Assembly (NCBI GenBank): GCA_031256035.1
Contig: JAIRRJ010000052.1
Location: 1-64,000 of the forward strand
DNA: 64,000 bases
Direction: 5' to 3'
Origin: Treponema sp.
Lineage (GTDB): Bacteria; Spirochaetota; Spirochaetia; Treponematales; Breznakiellaceae
The position numbers and the translations under genes are program-made. The notes under the pieces were generated by a model. The model was not told where the DNA came from and did no database searches. It was given only the letters and a program-made list of their open reading frames with translations. Below, in pieces: positions 16,873 to 24,879 of this stretch; within the stretch, counting starts at the first letter, position 1, and every line of letters starts with the position of its first letter.

Positions 16873-18131
16873 AGAAACAGGCTCCTCTTCATAGGTACAT
16901 CTTCATAATAAAGCTCGCTGTATTCAAGTTGCATCATTTCTGTCTTGGTATTCAAAAGATAATTTTTTATCGTTTCATTAATCTTTTCTTGGGCAACGAT
17001 AAAACTCTTATCGGCTTCATTTAGCATATCCATATCAACCATCGAATCGCCGACAGCAATTACATATTTTCCACTTTCACGCAGAAATTTAATCAAATAA
17101 AACTTTACCGCTCTTGAAACGATAAAATCATCAGTTTCTAAATTACTACCGCCTACAATAATATTAGGAAATTTATATTCTTCCTGTATTTTTTCCCATG
17201 TTCTCAAAATGCCAGAGGTTATCCCTATGGACAGATAAGCATCGCCGTTATGTTTTACATCCTCAATAAGCGGTTTATTCAAAATGGCTGTTTTTGATGC
17301 ATGATCACTTGCATATTCATATAATTGTAAATCTTTTTCCGCATATAATTTTGCCACTCGGAAAAACTGATATGCCGAATAATATTCGCCACTGAATATT
17401 TTTTTAAGTTTATTTTTATCTATATTCATTGAAGCACAAAAATCATAAGTTGTGTCGTTATTAGAAATTGTCCGATCACAATCAAGAATGACTATTTTTT
17501 TATATTTACTAATGAGTTCTTTGTGTTTACAGATTATATGTTTTGCAATATCTTTTGAGTCAAGTAATATATCATGTGTTTCCAATAGTATTTCTTCAAA
17601 AAAATCCGTGCAATCATCTATGTCATTATCTAATACAACAAATTCTTTGTTATTAGCAAGACATATTTTACGTAATGATTGCATCTCAAATTCTTTCCAT
17701 TTGTCTATTTTATCTTCAGACATAAATGCAACATCTTTTTTATTAGCGTCTAAATTTGCATATTTTATAATAACATTTGCTGGTGTATCAAGATAAAAGA
17801 AAATGTCATACGCATCTCTGTCTTTATCAGTAAAAGCTATTTCAAATGATTCGTTTTTACAAAAACAAAAATGGCCATCAACAATTTTATGCTTATAACC
17901 ATTCTTCAATGCAACAAGTTCATCATGAAACATTTGACGAAGGTGGTTTTTTTGATTTTCATTGGTTTCGTTAAGAGGGATACCATATTCATTATGTGAT
18001 AACTTATTCAGACTTTCATATCCATTCACATGAAATATAGTTTTTGCTACTTTACCGTTAATATTATCAAGAAGATGATCTATAAGATAATTTTTCCCAC
18101 AACGTGATATGCCGTACAATGCAATATTCAT
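16869..18131 (-). CDS. P-loop kinase-like / HAD phosphatase fusion of the cassette
   Basis: 420 residues in two parts. Residues 1-190 have a nucleotide-kinase-like P-loop (GISRCGKN, 7-14; the usual Ser/Thr after Lys is Asn, so ATP hydrolysis needs checking) and a later IFFYLDTPANV strand as in small-molecule kinases. Residues about 211-400 are a HAD phosphatase of the phosphoserine-phosphatase type: DCDRT (Asp217, Asp219), GITSG (305-ish) and AVGDSMVDMDML (Asp362, Asp366). A kinase fused to a HAD phosphatase recalls polynucleotide kinase-phosphatase in layout, but the order of motifs does not prove a nucleic-acid substrate. It overlaps the radical SAM gene by four bases upstream and the PRTase gene by four bases downstream. 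Confidence 0.75.
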   Translation of the reverse strand: MNIALYGISRCGKNYLIDHLLDNINGKVAKTIFHVNGYESLNKLSHNEYGIPLNETNENQKNHLRQMFHDELVALKNGYKHKIVDGHFCFCKNESFEIAFTDKDRDAYDIFFYLDTPANVIIKYANLDANKKDVAFMSEDKIDKWKEFEMQSLRKICLANNKEFVVLDNDIDDCTDFFEEILLETHDILLDSKDIAKHIICKHKELISKYKKIVILDCDRTISNNDTTYDFCASMNIDKNKLKKIFSGEYYSAYQFFRVAKLYAEKDLQLYEYASDHASKTAILNKPLIEDVKHNGDAYLSIGITSGILRTWEKIQEEYKFPNIIVGGSNLETDDFIVSRAVKFYLIKFLRESGKYVIAVGDSMVDMDMLNEADKSFIVAQEKINETIKNYLLNTKTEMMQLEYSELYYEDVPMKRSLFL

Positions 18132-19036
18132 AAATCATTCCTATTCAAAATATGTTTGTTATAATAACATTCGCCATCTTTTACTGGACTGAATTTTTTC
18201 AATACATTAGCAATTTTAAAAAAACTTGTATTAAAATCAGCAATTTTATAGGCATCATTCTTATAGAATCTGCTACAAGGATATATTCCTTGTCTTGTAA
18301 TAAATATATTAGTACGCCCAACACCGCACAACTGTCCATATGTAAGGCAATCGTAGCTTTTTTTTGGTCTACCTTGACGAAAAACAATGGCTTTTGTATC
18401 ACAGACATATTGTAGAAAGTCTTGATATTCTCGATGATTAATCATCAAATCCTTATCTTCTGCATCAATGAGTTGGGAAAAGTTAATATTTCTAAAATTA
18501 TGTTTTATATAATATCTAGCAACAGTTTCTTTGTTGTTAATAGTTTTTCGGCTCACTGTACAGTTAAGAACAGGTCTTTCATGGAAAATAGACTCATATA
18601 ACTTTATTCCGTTTAATGTTTTATCATATTTTTCCTTGCCGTAATTATGTAATTCCTTATGACCGTCCAATGAAAAATTCAGTTTAATTAGTTGTTTGTA
18701 TTTATGGAAAAATAAAAGCATTTCTTCATTGACAAGCGTACCGTTGGTTACAGTGTAAAACGCCAATATATTATCCGCATCTTCACGTTTCGTATATTCT
18801 ATTATATGTTTTATTTTTTCAAAATTCAAAAGTGGCTCGCCAGCGCCAACTATCCCCATTTTGAACATAGACAAACCATTCTGTCTTGAATACCCAAGAA
18901 TATTATGTAAGATAATGGAAATATCGTCTTCACTTAACATTTCATCACTGTTTATGAGGTTCCTCTGCCTAAAATAACAATAACAGCAGTTCAAATTACA
19001 TTGATTATTGACTGACAAACAAGCTCTATCTATCAT
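18128..19036 (-). CDS. Radical SAM enzyme with SPASM-like C-terminus, in the cassette
   Basis: 302 residues. The radical SAM cluster motif is CNLNCCYC (Cys13, Cys17, Cys20), followed by the SAM-binding GAGEPLL (64-70). The C-terminal part holds further cysteines (230, 237, 254, 290) in a pattern CxxxxxxCGVG...GIYPCSRF, like the SPASM/twitch domains that bind an auxiliary Fe-S cluster in peptide- and protein-modifying members. No small precursor peptide gene is evident nearby. The gene overlaps the XRE-PIN-ankyrin gene by one base and the kinase-phosphatase gene by four. The substrate is unknown; a modified peptide, tRNA or nucleotide are all conceivable. Confidence 0.85.
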   Translation of the reverse strand: MIDRACLSVNNQCNLNCCYCYFRQRNLINSDEMLSEDDISIILHNILGYSRQNGLSMFKMGIVGAGEPLLNFEKIKHIIEYTKREDADNILAFYTVTNGTLVNEEMLLFFHKYKQLIKLNFSLDGHKELHNYGKEKYDKTLNGIKLYESIFHERPVLNCTVSRKTINNKETVARYYIKHNFRNINFSQLIDAEDKDLMINHREYQDFLQYVCDTKAIVFRQGRPKKSYDCLTYGQLCGVGRTNIFITRQGIYPCSRFYKNDAYKIADFNTSFFKIANVLKKFSPVKDGECYYNKHILNRNDL

Positions 19037-20301
19037 TACATTCTATCCTTAAAAAGATTATATAGATCAAGGCTGTTTTTTTTGTTTGGTTTAATGTATT
19101 CAACAGCTTTTTTATTTTCCCATGAACGAATGTGTACATCTGCCTTTTTTATTATTAAGTCGGCTACATCCAAATGACCTTTAATACAAGCCTTTATCAA
19201 TGCTGTAAAACCATTTTTGTTATCCTGTTGATTTAGACACGCTCCTTGTTCAATAAGAAATTTAACCCCACCAATGAAACCGTGCCATGCACAGACCATA
19301 AGTGCTGTGTTTCCTTTATTATCTCCTTTACTCCCAACATCAATATCAGCTCCTTCCTCGACTAGTAATTTCATCATATCCAATCTTTCCATTTGGGCTG
19401 TATGAAGAAGCGGAGTAAATTTATATTTATAATGATCATGACAATCCAGATCAATACGTCCCTTGTATGTTTCCATTAAATAATTGATTATGTCTATATT
19501 TTTATACCTTACTGCCTGAATCAACGGCGTATATCCTATTTCTGGATCAACATAATTTATGTTGATTTCCGGATCGTATTCCATAGCTTGCATCTGTTCC
19601 CATTTTTTTTCTTTTAGCAGAGACATGAATTTTTGTGTTTTTTCTGTATCGTACTCATTCTCATTATCATGGAAATGTGTTTTGTAAGTATCGTAACCCA
19701 ATAAAACAAGATTGCTACGTTTTTCATTTACCAAAAACGAATACCATATATCAACGGCAAATACATATATTTTATCTGAAAAGTTTCTTCCAGCACGTTC
19801 AATAGCAATATTCGCAATTTGAACATCATGCTTATCATTTATGTTTTTCGATAATGTAGATTGTATAATGAGTTTCTTGTTTTCTCTTTTTATCTCGCCT
19901 ATATAATGCATAATCAAAGCAGCCTGTCGTTTAAGCCATGGTTTTGCGTTATCTTTTTGATTATTTAACTCATCAATAACAATTTGTGGGACAATAATCT
20001 CGTCAAATTTTTTCATGATCTCTCTGATAATGTCAGGACGTTTGATAAGCATAGAAGTATCAATTACTGCAACACGCTTTCCAGAGGCTTCATTATTTAC
20101 CAGAATATCAATTGACACATTTAATATTTGAGCAAGTCTTGCAAGTTGACTTGTTGATGGCTCGCCTATACTGCGCTCCCAATTGGAAATAACTGGACGG
20201 GCGATATTCAATTTTGACGCTATATCATCTTGAGACATATTCAATTCCTTCCTCAAGCGTCTGATATTGGAACTGACATTATTCATTACATTTGATACCA
20301 C
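19036..20301 (-). CDS. XRE HTH - PIN - ankyrin repeat protein, first gene of the cassette
   Basis: About 421 residues in three parts. Residues 8-68 are a Cro/C1 (XRE) helix-turn-helix (IRRLRKELNMSQDDIASKL, VISNWERSIGEPS). Residues 76-205 look like a PIN ribonuclease domain with acidic residues in family positions (VIDTSM Asp81, IDEL Glu111, NDKHD, FAVD Asp184). Residues about 255-410 hold four to five ankyrin repeats (GYTPLIQAV, FTPLLHTAQ, GNTALMVCAW, GFTALIKAC). The start is taken as GTG at 20301 because AGGAAAG lies about five bases before it; ATG at 20286 is an alternative. It probably autoregulates through sites upstream, with the ankyrin part as a sensor or docking surface. Function is inferred only. 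Confidence 0.82.
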   Translation of the reverse strand: MVSNVMNNVSSNIRRLRKELNMSQDDIASKLNIARPVISNWERSIGEPSTSQLARLAQILNVSIDILVNNEASGKRVAVIDTSMLIKRPDIIREIMKKFDEIIVPQIVIDELNNQKDNAKPWLKRQAALIMHYIGEIKRENKKLIIQSTLSKNINDKHDVQIANIAIERAGRNFSDKIYVFAVDIWYSFLVNEKRSNLVLLGYDTYKTHFHDNENEYDTEKTQKFMSLLKEKKWEQMQAMEYDPEININYVDPEIGYTPLIQAVRYKNIDIINYLMETYKGRIDLDCHDHYKYKFTPLLHTAQMERLDMMKLLVEEGADIDVGSKGDNKGNTALMVCAWHGFIGGVKFLIEQGACLNQQDNKNGFTALIKACIKGHLDVADLIIKKADVHIRSWENKKAVEYIKPNKKNSLDLYNLFKDRM

Positions 20302-20321
20302 TTAATCTTTCCTTACTTTGA

Positions 20322-20402
20322 ATATGTAATAAGGATATACCTTTTTCATCATATATGTCAATTGATTTTCATAATTTGTAACAATATTTTACATATGTAA
20401 TA
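20322..20402 (-). promoter_or_regulatory. Promoter and candidate operators of the four-gene cassette
   Basis: The minus strand has TTGACA (20361-20356), 16 bases, TATATC (20339-20334). The 10-mer ATATGTAATA occurs at 20322-20331, beside the expected transcript start, and again at 20393-20402, where it forms part of the palindrome TTACATATGTAA (20389-20400). These are plausible binding sites for the XRE domain encoded by the first gene. Confidence 0.5.
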
Positions 20403-20598
20403 CATTCTTACATAAAAAACAAATATTTATGTTTTAGGGTTATTATTTCAAGAATCATTTTTTGTATTTTCTTGGTATTTTGCCAACGTGTTGCCTCTCT
20501 TGCCTTTATATCAATAATTGCCGGTTCATAAAACCTGTTGAAAAAGACCGGACTTAACGATATTCTCCATATTATCAGGAAAATCACGGAGGAATACC

Positions 20599-23073
20599 AT
20601 GCAATACGGTTATTTTGATGATGAAGCGCGAGAGTATGTCATTACCCGCCCGGATACCCCCTATCCCTGGATTAACTATCTGGGTTGTGAGGATTTTTAC
20701 GGCCTGTTTTCCAATACATCAGGCGGCTATTGTTTCTATCGGGACGCGCGTATGCTGCGCCTGACCCGCTACCGCTACAACAATGTGCCCACTGATACCG
20801 GAGGCCGATATTTCTACCTGAAAGACGGCGGCGATGTATGGTCGCCATCCTGGATGCCGATGAAATCCGATCTTGCAAAATACGAATGCCGCCACGGGAT
20901 GGGCTATTCGCGTATTTCCTCCGCGCGAAACGGTTTGGCTTATATTCAAGTCTCGTTTGTGCCGCTCAAGGATAATTGCGAAATACACAAAATCACGCTA
21001 ACTAACGAATCCAAAGCCGGCAAGGATGTCGATATTTTTTCATACATCGAATTTTGCCTGTGGAACGCAAATGACGATATGACGAACTTCCAGCGGAATT
21101 ACAGCATCGGCGAAGTCGAGATTGAAGGTTCGCGCATCTACCACAAAACCGAATACCGCGAACGGCGCAATCATTACGCAGTGTGGGCGGTCAATGTTCC
21201 GGTTGAGGGATTCGACACCGACAGGCAGACTTTTCTCGGTCTTTACAATGGCTATGATCACCCTCAGACGGTGTTCACCGGAAAAGCGAATAATTCAGTC
21301 GCCTCAGGCTGGGCGCCTGTTGGCTCTCATCATATCAAGGTTAAACTTGCCGCAGGTGAATCAAAATCATTTGTCTTTGTGCTGGGCTACTGCGAAAATC
21401 CCGAAGATCAAAAATTTGAGAAGCCGGGCATTGTCAACAAAAAGCCAGCCAACGCGCTCCTTGCTAAATACAATACGCCTGAAGCGGCGGACAAAGCGCT
21501 TGCCGCGCTGAACGATTACTGGACGGCATTGCTCAGCCGCTTCACCGTTGACGCCGAAGACAAACGCATGGCGCGCATGGCGGGTGTGTGGAATCAGTAC
21601 CAGTGCATGGTAACGTTCAATATGTCGCGCAGCGCGTCATACTTTGAATCGGGTATCGGGCGCGGCATGGGCTTCCGCGATTCGAATCAGGACCTGCTTG
21701 GCTTTGTACACCTTGTGCCGGAACGCGCCCGTTCGCGTATTCTTGACATTGCGGCAACGCAGCTTCCCAACGGCGGCGCGTATCATCAGTATCAGCCGCT
21801 CACAAAGCGCGGCAACAATGAAGCCGGTTCCGGTTTCAACGATGATCCTCTGTGGCTGATCTGCGGAGTATCAGCGTACATCAAGGAAACGGGCGACTTC
21901 GGTATCCTCGATGAAAAAGTCCCCTTTGAAAACAAGGAAGAACTCGCCGATACGCTCTTCAATCACCTGAAGCGTTCTTTTGACTACACCCTGACAAACG
22001 TCGGCCCGCACGGGCTGCCGCTCATTGGCCGCGCCGACTGGAACGACTGCCTGAACCTCAATTGTTTTTCCAAAACGCCCGGCGAATCTTTCCAGACCAC
22101 AGCCAACTTTGAAAGCGGCATCGCCGAATCAGTTTTAATCGCGGCGATCTTCGCCTTTGTCGGCCCGGATTATGTTGAGATTTGCCGCCGCACAAATCGC
22201 GCGGAAGAAGCTGGTCGCGCCGAAAAAGCAATCGCCACCATGATCGAAATCATCAATAAACACGGCTGGGACGGCAGCTGGTTCCTGCGCGCCTATGACG
22301 CTCACGGCAAAAAAATCGGCAGCCGTGAATGTACAGACGGGCAGATTTTTATCGAGTCCAACGGATTTGCGGTGATGGCGGGCATCGGGCTGGAAGACGG
22401 GCGCGCGGAAAAAGCGCTCAACTCGGTAAAGGAAAAACTCGACACCCCGTACGGCATTGTGCTGCTGCAGCCCGCGTACAAGGAATACCACATTGAGTTA
22501 GGTGAAGTTTCGTCCTATCCTCCTGGTTACAAGGAAAACGCCGGTATTTTTTGCCACAACAACCCCTGGGTTACCATTGCGGAAACAATGCTGGGACGAG
22601 GCACACGCGCCTTTGAAACCTATACAAAGATTTGCCCCGCCTACCGCGAAGACGACAGCGATCTGCGGCGCATGGAACCGTATGTTTACGCGCAAATGGT
22701 TGCGGGAAAAGACGCGGTGCGGCACGGTGAGGCGAAGAATTCCTGGCTGACGGGAACCGCCGCGTGGACATTCGTCAGTATCTCACAATATATTTTAGGA
22801 GTGCGCCCGGTCTTCGATGGTTTACTCATAGACCCCTGCATTCCGGCAAGCATGAAAAAGTTTTCCATTACCCGCTATTTCCAAAACGCGTATTACCGCA
22901 TCACCGTGGATAACAGTGCAGGCGTGGAAAAGGGCGTCAAATCCGTTACCCTGGATGGCAAACCATTATCCGGCGCGGTACCTGACGCCGAGCCCGGAGG
23001 GCGAAGGTTCCCGCCCGTGTTGCCCGCGTTAAAAGACGGAAAAACCCATGAAGTCATCGTAGTAATGGCATGA
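20599..23073 (+). CDS. Cellobiose phosphorylase (GH94)
   Basis: 824 residues, the size of GH94 cellobiose phosphorylases. It splits cellobiose with phosphate to glucose-1-phosphate and glucose in the cytoplasm, saving one ATP. Near-identical blocks to the Cellvibrio gilvus enzyme run through the protein: [89 protein letters not shown] (with the catalytic Asp), [15 protein letters not shown] and [17 protein letters not shown] precedes the ATG. It has no signal peptide, so an uptake system for cellobiose must exist elsewhere. GC-rich, in sharp contrast with the adjacent cassette. Symbols such as cbp or cepA are in use. Confidence 0.96.
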   Translation: MQYGYFDDEAREYVITRPDTPYPWINYLGCEDFYGLFSNTSGGYCFYRDARMLRLTRYRYNNVPTDTGGRYFYLKDGGDVWSPSWMPMKSDLAKYECRHGMGYSRISSARNGLAYIQVSFVPLKDNCEIHKITLTNESKAGKDVDIFSYIEFCLWNANDDMTNFQRNYSIGEVEIEGSRIYHKTEYRERRNHYAVWAVNVPVEGFDTDRQTFLGLYNGYDHPQTVFTGKANNSVASGWAPVGSHHIKVKLAAGESKSFVFVLGYCENPEDQKFEKPGIVNKKPANALLAKYNTPEAADKALAALNDYWTALLSRFTVDAEDKRMARMAGVWNQYQCMVTFNMSRSASYFESGIGRGMGFRDSNQDLLGFVHLVPERARSRILDIAATQLPNGGAYHQYQPLTKRGNNEAGSGFNDDPLWLICGVSAYIKETGDFGILDEKVPFENKEELADTLFNHLKRSFDYTLTNVGPHGLPLIGRADWNDCLNLNCFSKTPGESFQTTANFESGIAESVLIAAIFAFVGPDYVEICRRTNRAEEAGRAEKAIATMIEIINKHGWDGSWFLRAYDAHGKKIGSRECTDGQIFIESNGFAVMAGIGLEDGRAEKALNSVKEKLDTPYGIVLLQPAYKEYHIELGEVSSYPPGYKENAGIFCHNNPWVTIAETMLGRGTRAFETYTKICPAYREDDSDLRRMEPYVYAQMVAGKDAVRHGEAKNSWLTGTAAWTFVSISQYILGVRPVFDGLLIDPCIPASMKKFSITRYFQNAYYRITVDNSAGVEKGVKSVTLDGKPLSGAVPDAEPGGRRFPPVLPALKDGKTHEVIVVMA

Positions 23074-23095
23074 GGAGAAAAAATACAAAAACCGC

Positions 23096-23123
23096 TTGAC
23101 AAAATATCTGAAATGGGTATATG
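23096..23123 (+). promoter_or_regulatory. Promoter of the trp leader
   Basis: TTGACA, 16 bases, TATATG, placed about 45 bases before the leader-peptide ATG. Confidence 0.55.
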
Positions 23124-23170
23124 TTTATTTTACCGAAGTATTTCGGATACAGTTTTGGAGGATTTCCTGG

Positions 23171-23263
23171 ATGATCAGTCGTAGTTTTGTTCCGGCAAGT
23201 GTTCTCTCTTTTTCTTGGTGGCGCCCCATTACTACTCGAATGATTGTCGGTGGAGTGGGCTAG
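23171..23263 (+). CDS. Trp leader peptide of an attenuator
   Basis: 30-codon frame with GGAGG nine bases upstream. Codons 16 and 17 (23216-23221) are tandem TGG Trp codons in the context SFSWWRP. It is followed 26 bases after its stop by an intrinsic terminator and then by a TrpB2-type gene. This is the standard layout for ribosome-mediated attenuation: when charged tRNA-Trp is scarce the ribosome stalls at WW and the terminator does not form. Confidence 0.85.
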   Translation: MISRSFVPASVLSFSWWRPITTRMIVGGVG

Positions 23264-23289
23264 AGCTGTAAACAAGGCAAAAGCGTGCA

Positions 23290-23328
23290 CTCGCAGTAAC
23301 CGGTAATCGGTTGCTGCGAGTTTTTTTT
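23290..23328 (+). terminator. Attenuator terminator upstream of trpB2
   Basis: Stem CTCGCAG (23290-23296) with CTGCGAG (23314-23320), extended by inner AACCG/CGGTT, followed directly by eight T residues. Confidence 0.88.
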
Positions 23329-23454
23329 GGCCTAAAAAGGAGTTTTTATGAACGATACCAGTTAAACTAATCGTGCAGAAAGTGCGAATGTCAAAATTAC
23401 CCAAAAATCGAATGTTATTCGATTGTATTTATTTTTTGTTTAGGAGTACACATT

Positions 23455-24834
23455 ATGTCTAAAAAAATCCCAACCCGAATTTATTTGTCCGAAGATGAGA
23501 TGCCCAAATTCTGGTACAACCTGAGGGCGGATATGAAAGAAAAGCCGGATACTCTCCTGCATCCGGGAACATTGCAGCCTGTAACTGCCGCCGACATGGC
23601 GCCTGTATTTTGCAAAGAGCCGATTAATCAGGAACTGGATGAGACTACCCGCCTTGTTCCCATTCCAGACGGTATCAGGGAATTCTATATGGCGTACCGG
23701 CCTGCGGCGTTGATCCGGGCGCATTATCTGGAGAAGGTTCTGGAAACTCCGGCGGAGATATACTACAAGTTTGAGGGAACGAATACTTCCGGCTCGCATA
23801 AACTCAACTCGGCAGGACCGCAGGCGTATTACGCGAAAGAGGACGGCCTTGACTCCCTTACCACAGAAACCGGCGCGGGACAGTGGGGAACGGCAATGGC
23901 AATGGCTTGCGGCTTTTACGGCCTTAAACTGACTGTTTACATGGTGAAGGTCAGCTCCGAGCAGAAGCCCTATCGCAAAGCCCTGATGGAAGCGTACGGC
24001 GCAAACTTGATTCCCTCCCCGTCCAATACAACAGAGGCAGGGCGGAAGATTCTTGAACTTGATCCCAATACCGGAGGCTCTCTCGGCTGCGCTATATCCG
24101 AAGCGATTGAAGCAGCGGTCAAGACCAACAAGTGCCGTTATGTGCTAGGCAGCGTTTTGAATCATGTGCTGCTCCACCAGTCAATTATCGGGCTGGAAGC
24201 CAAGACCGCGCTGGACAAGTACGGAATCAAACCCGACATAATCATTGGCTGCGCGGGCGGCGGTTCAAATTTGGGCGGCCTTATTTCTCCGTTCATGGGA
24301 GAAAAACTCGCCGGAAAATCAAAAGCCCGCTTTATCGCGGTTGAGCCTGCCTCCTGCCCGTCATTTACAAGAGGCCGCTATGCTTACGACTTTGGAGATA
24401 CGGCAAAAACAACCCCGCTGATACGGATGCAGACGCTTGGTTCGGGCTTTGTCCCCTCGGCAAATCACGCGGGCGGCCTTCGCTACCACGGCATGAATTC
24501 CACCCTGTCGAAACTCTACCATGATGGTCATTTGGAAGCCCGCGCGGAGAAGCAGACAGATGTTTTTGACGCCGCTGTCAGATTCATGAAGGTGGAAGGA
24601 ATCCTTCCCGCGCCGGAATCTTCACACGCAATCAAGGCTGCCATTGACGAAGCCCTTGAGTGCAAACGCACCGGCGAGAAAAAGGTTATCCTGTTCGGGC
24701 TGTCCGGGGTCGGCAATTTCGATATGACCGCTTACATGGCGTATAACAACAAGACGATGAGCGACTATATCCCAAGCGATGAAGACTTGCAGCGTGGCTT
24801 TGCTTCAATACCGGATATTCCGCAGAATAAGTGA
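23455..24834 (+). CDS. trpB: TrpB2-type tryptophan synthase beta chain
   Basis: 459 residues, longer than TrpB1 (about 400) and typical of the TrpB2 group (TrpB-like PLP enzyme). It has the PLP-lysine segment TNTSGSHKLNS, the carboxylate loop TETGAGQWGTAMAMA, the phosphate-binding GCAGGGSNLGG and C-terminal GLSGVGNFD. It condenses indole and serine to Trp; TrpB2 enzymes often act without a TrpA partner, in indole salvage. No trpA or other trp gene is in this window. The attenuator directly upstream strongly supports a tryptophan role. ATG is preceded by a TTTAGGAG site. Confidence 0.93.
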   Translation: MSKKIPTRIYLSEDEMPKFWYNLRADMKEKPDTLLHPGTLQPVTAADMAPVFCKEPINQELDETTRLVPIPDGIREFYMAYRPAALIRAHYLEKVLETPAEIYYKFEGTNTSGSHKLNSAGPQAYYAKEDGLDSLTTETGAGQWGTAMAMACGFYGLKLTVYMVKVSSEQKPYRKALMEAYGANLIPSPSNTTEAGRKILELDPNTGGSLGCAISEAIEAAVKTNKCRYVLGSVLNHVLLHQSIIGLEAKTALDKYGIKPDIIIGCAGGGSNLGGLISPFMGEKLAGKSKARFIAVEPASCPSFTRGRYAYDFGDTAKTTPLIRMQTLGSGFVPSANHAGGLRYHGMNSTLSKLYHDGHLEARAEKQTDVFDAAVRFMKVEGILPAPESSHAIKAAIDEALECKRTGEKKVILFGLSGVGNFDMTAYMAYNNKTMSDYIPSDEDLQRGFASIPDIPQNK

Positions 24835-24879
24835 ATCAACTTGCCCTGTAGATTAGATACGTTTTTTTTGCAGGGCTAA

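Noticed and set aside
16288-20301. Retron or reverse-transcriptase system with a phosphoribosyltransferase effector
   Set aside because: No reverse transcriptase gene and no retron-like non-coding RNA region is seen in or beside the cassette.
23054-23404. 116-codon minus-strand frame over the trp leader region
   Set aside because: It overlaps a well-formed promoter, leader peptide and terminator on the plus strand, and has no family-like sequence.
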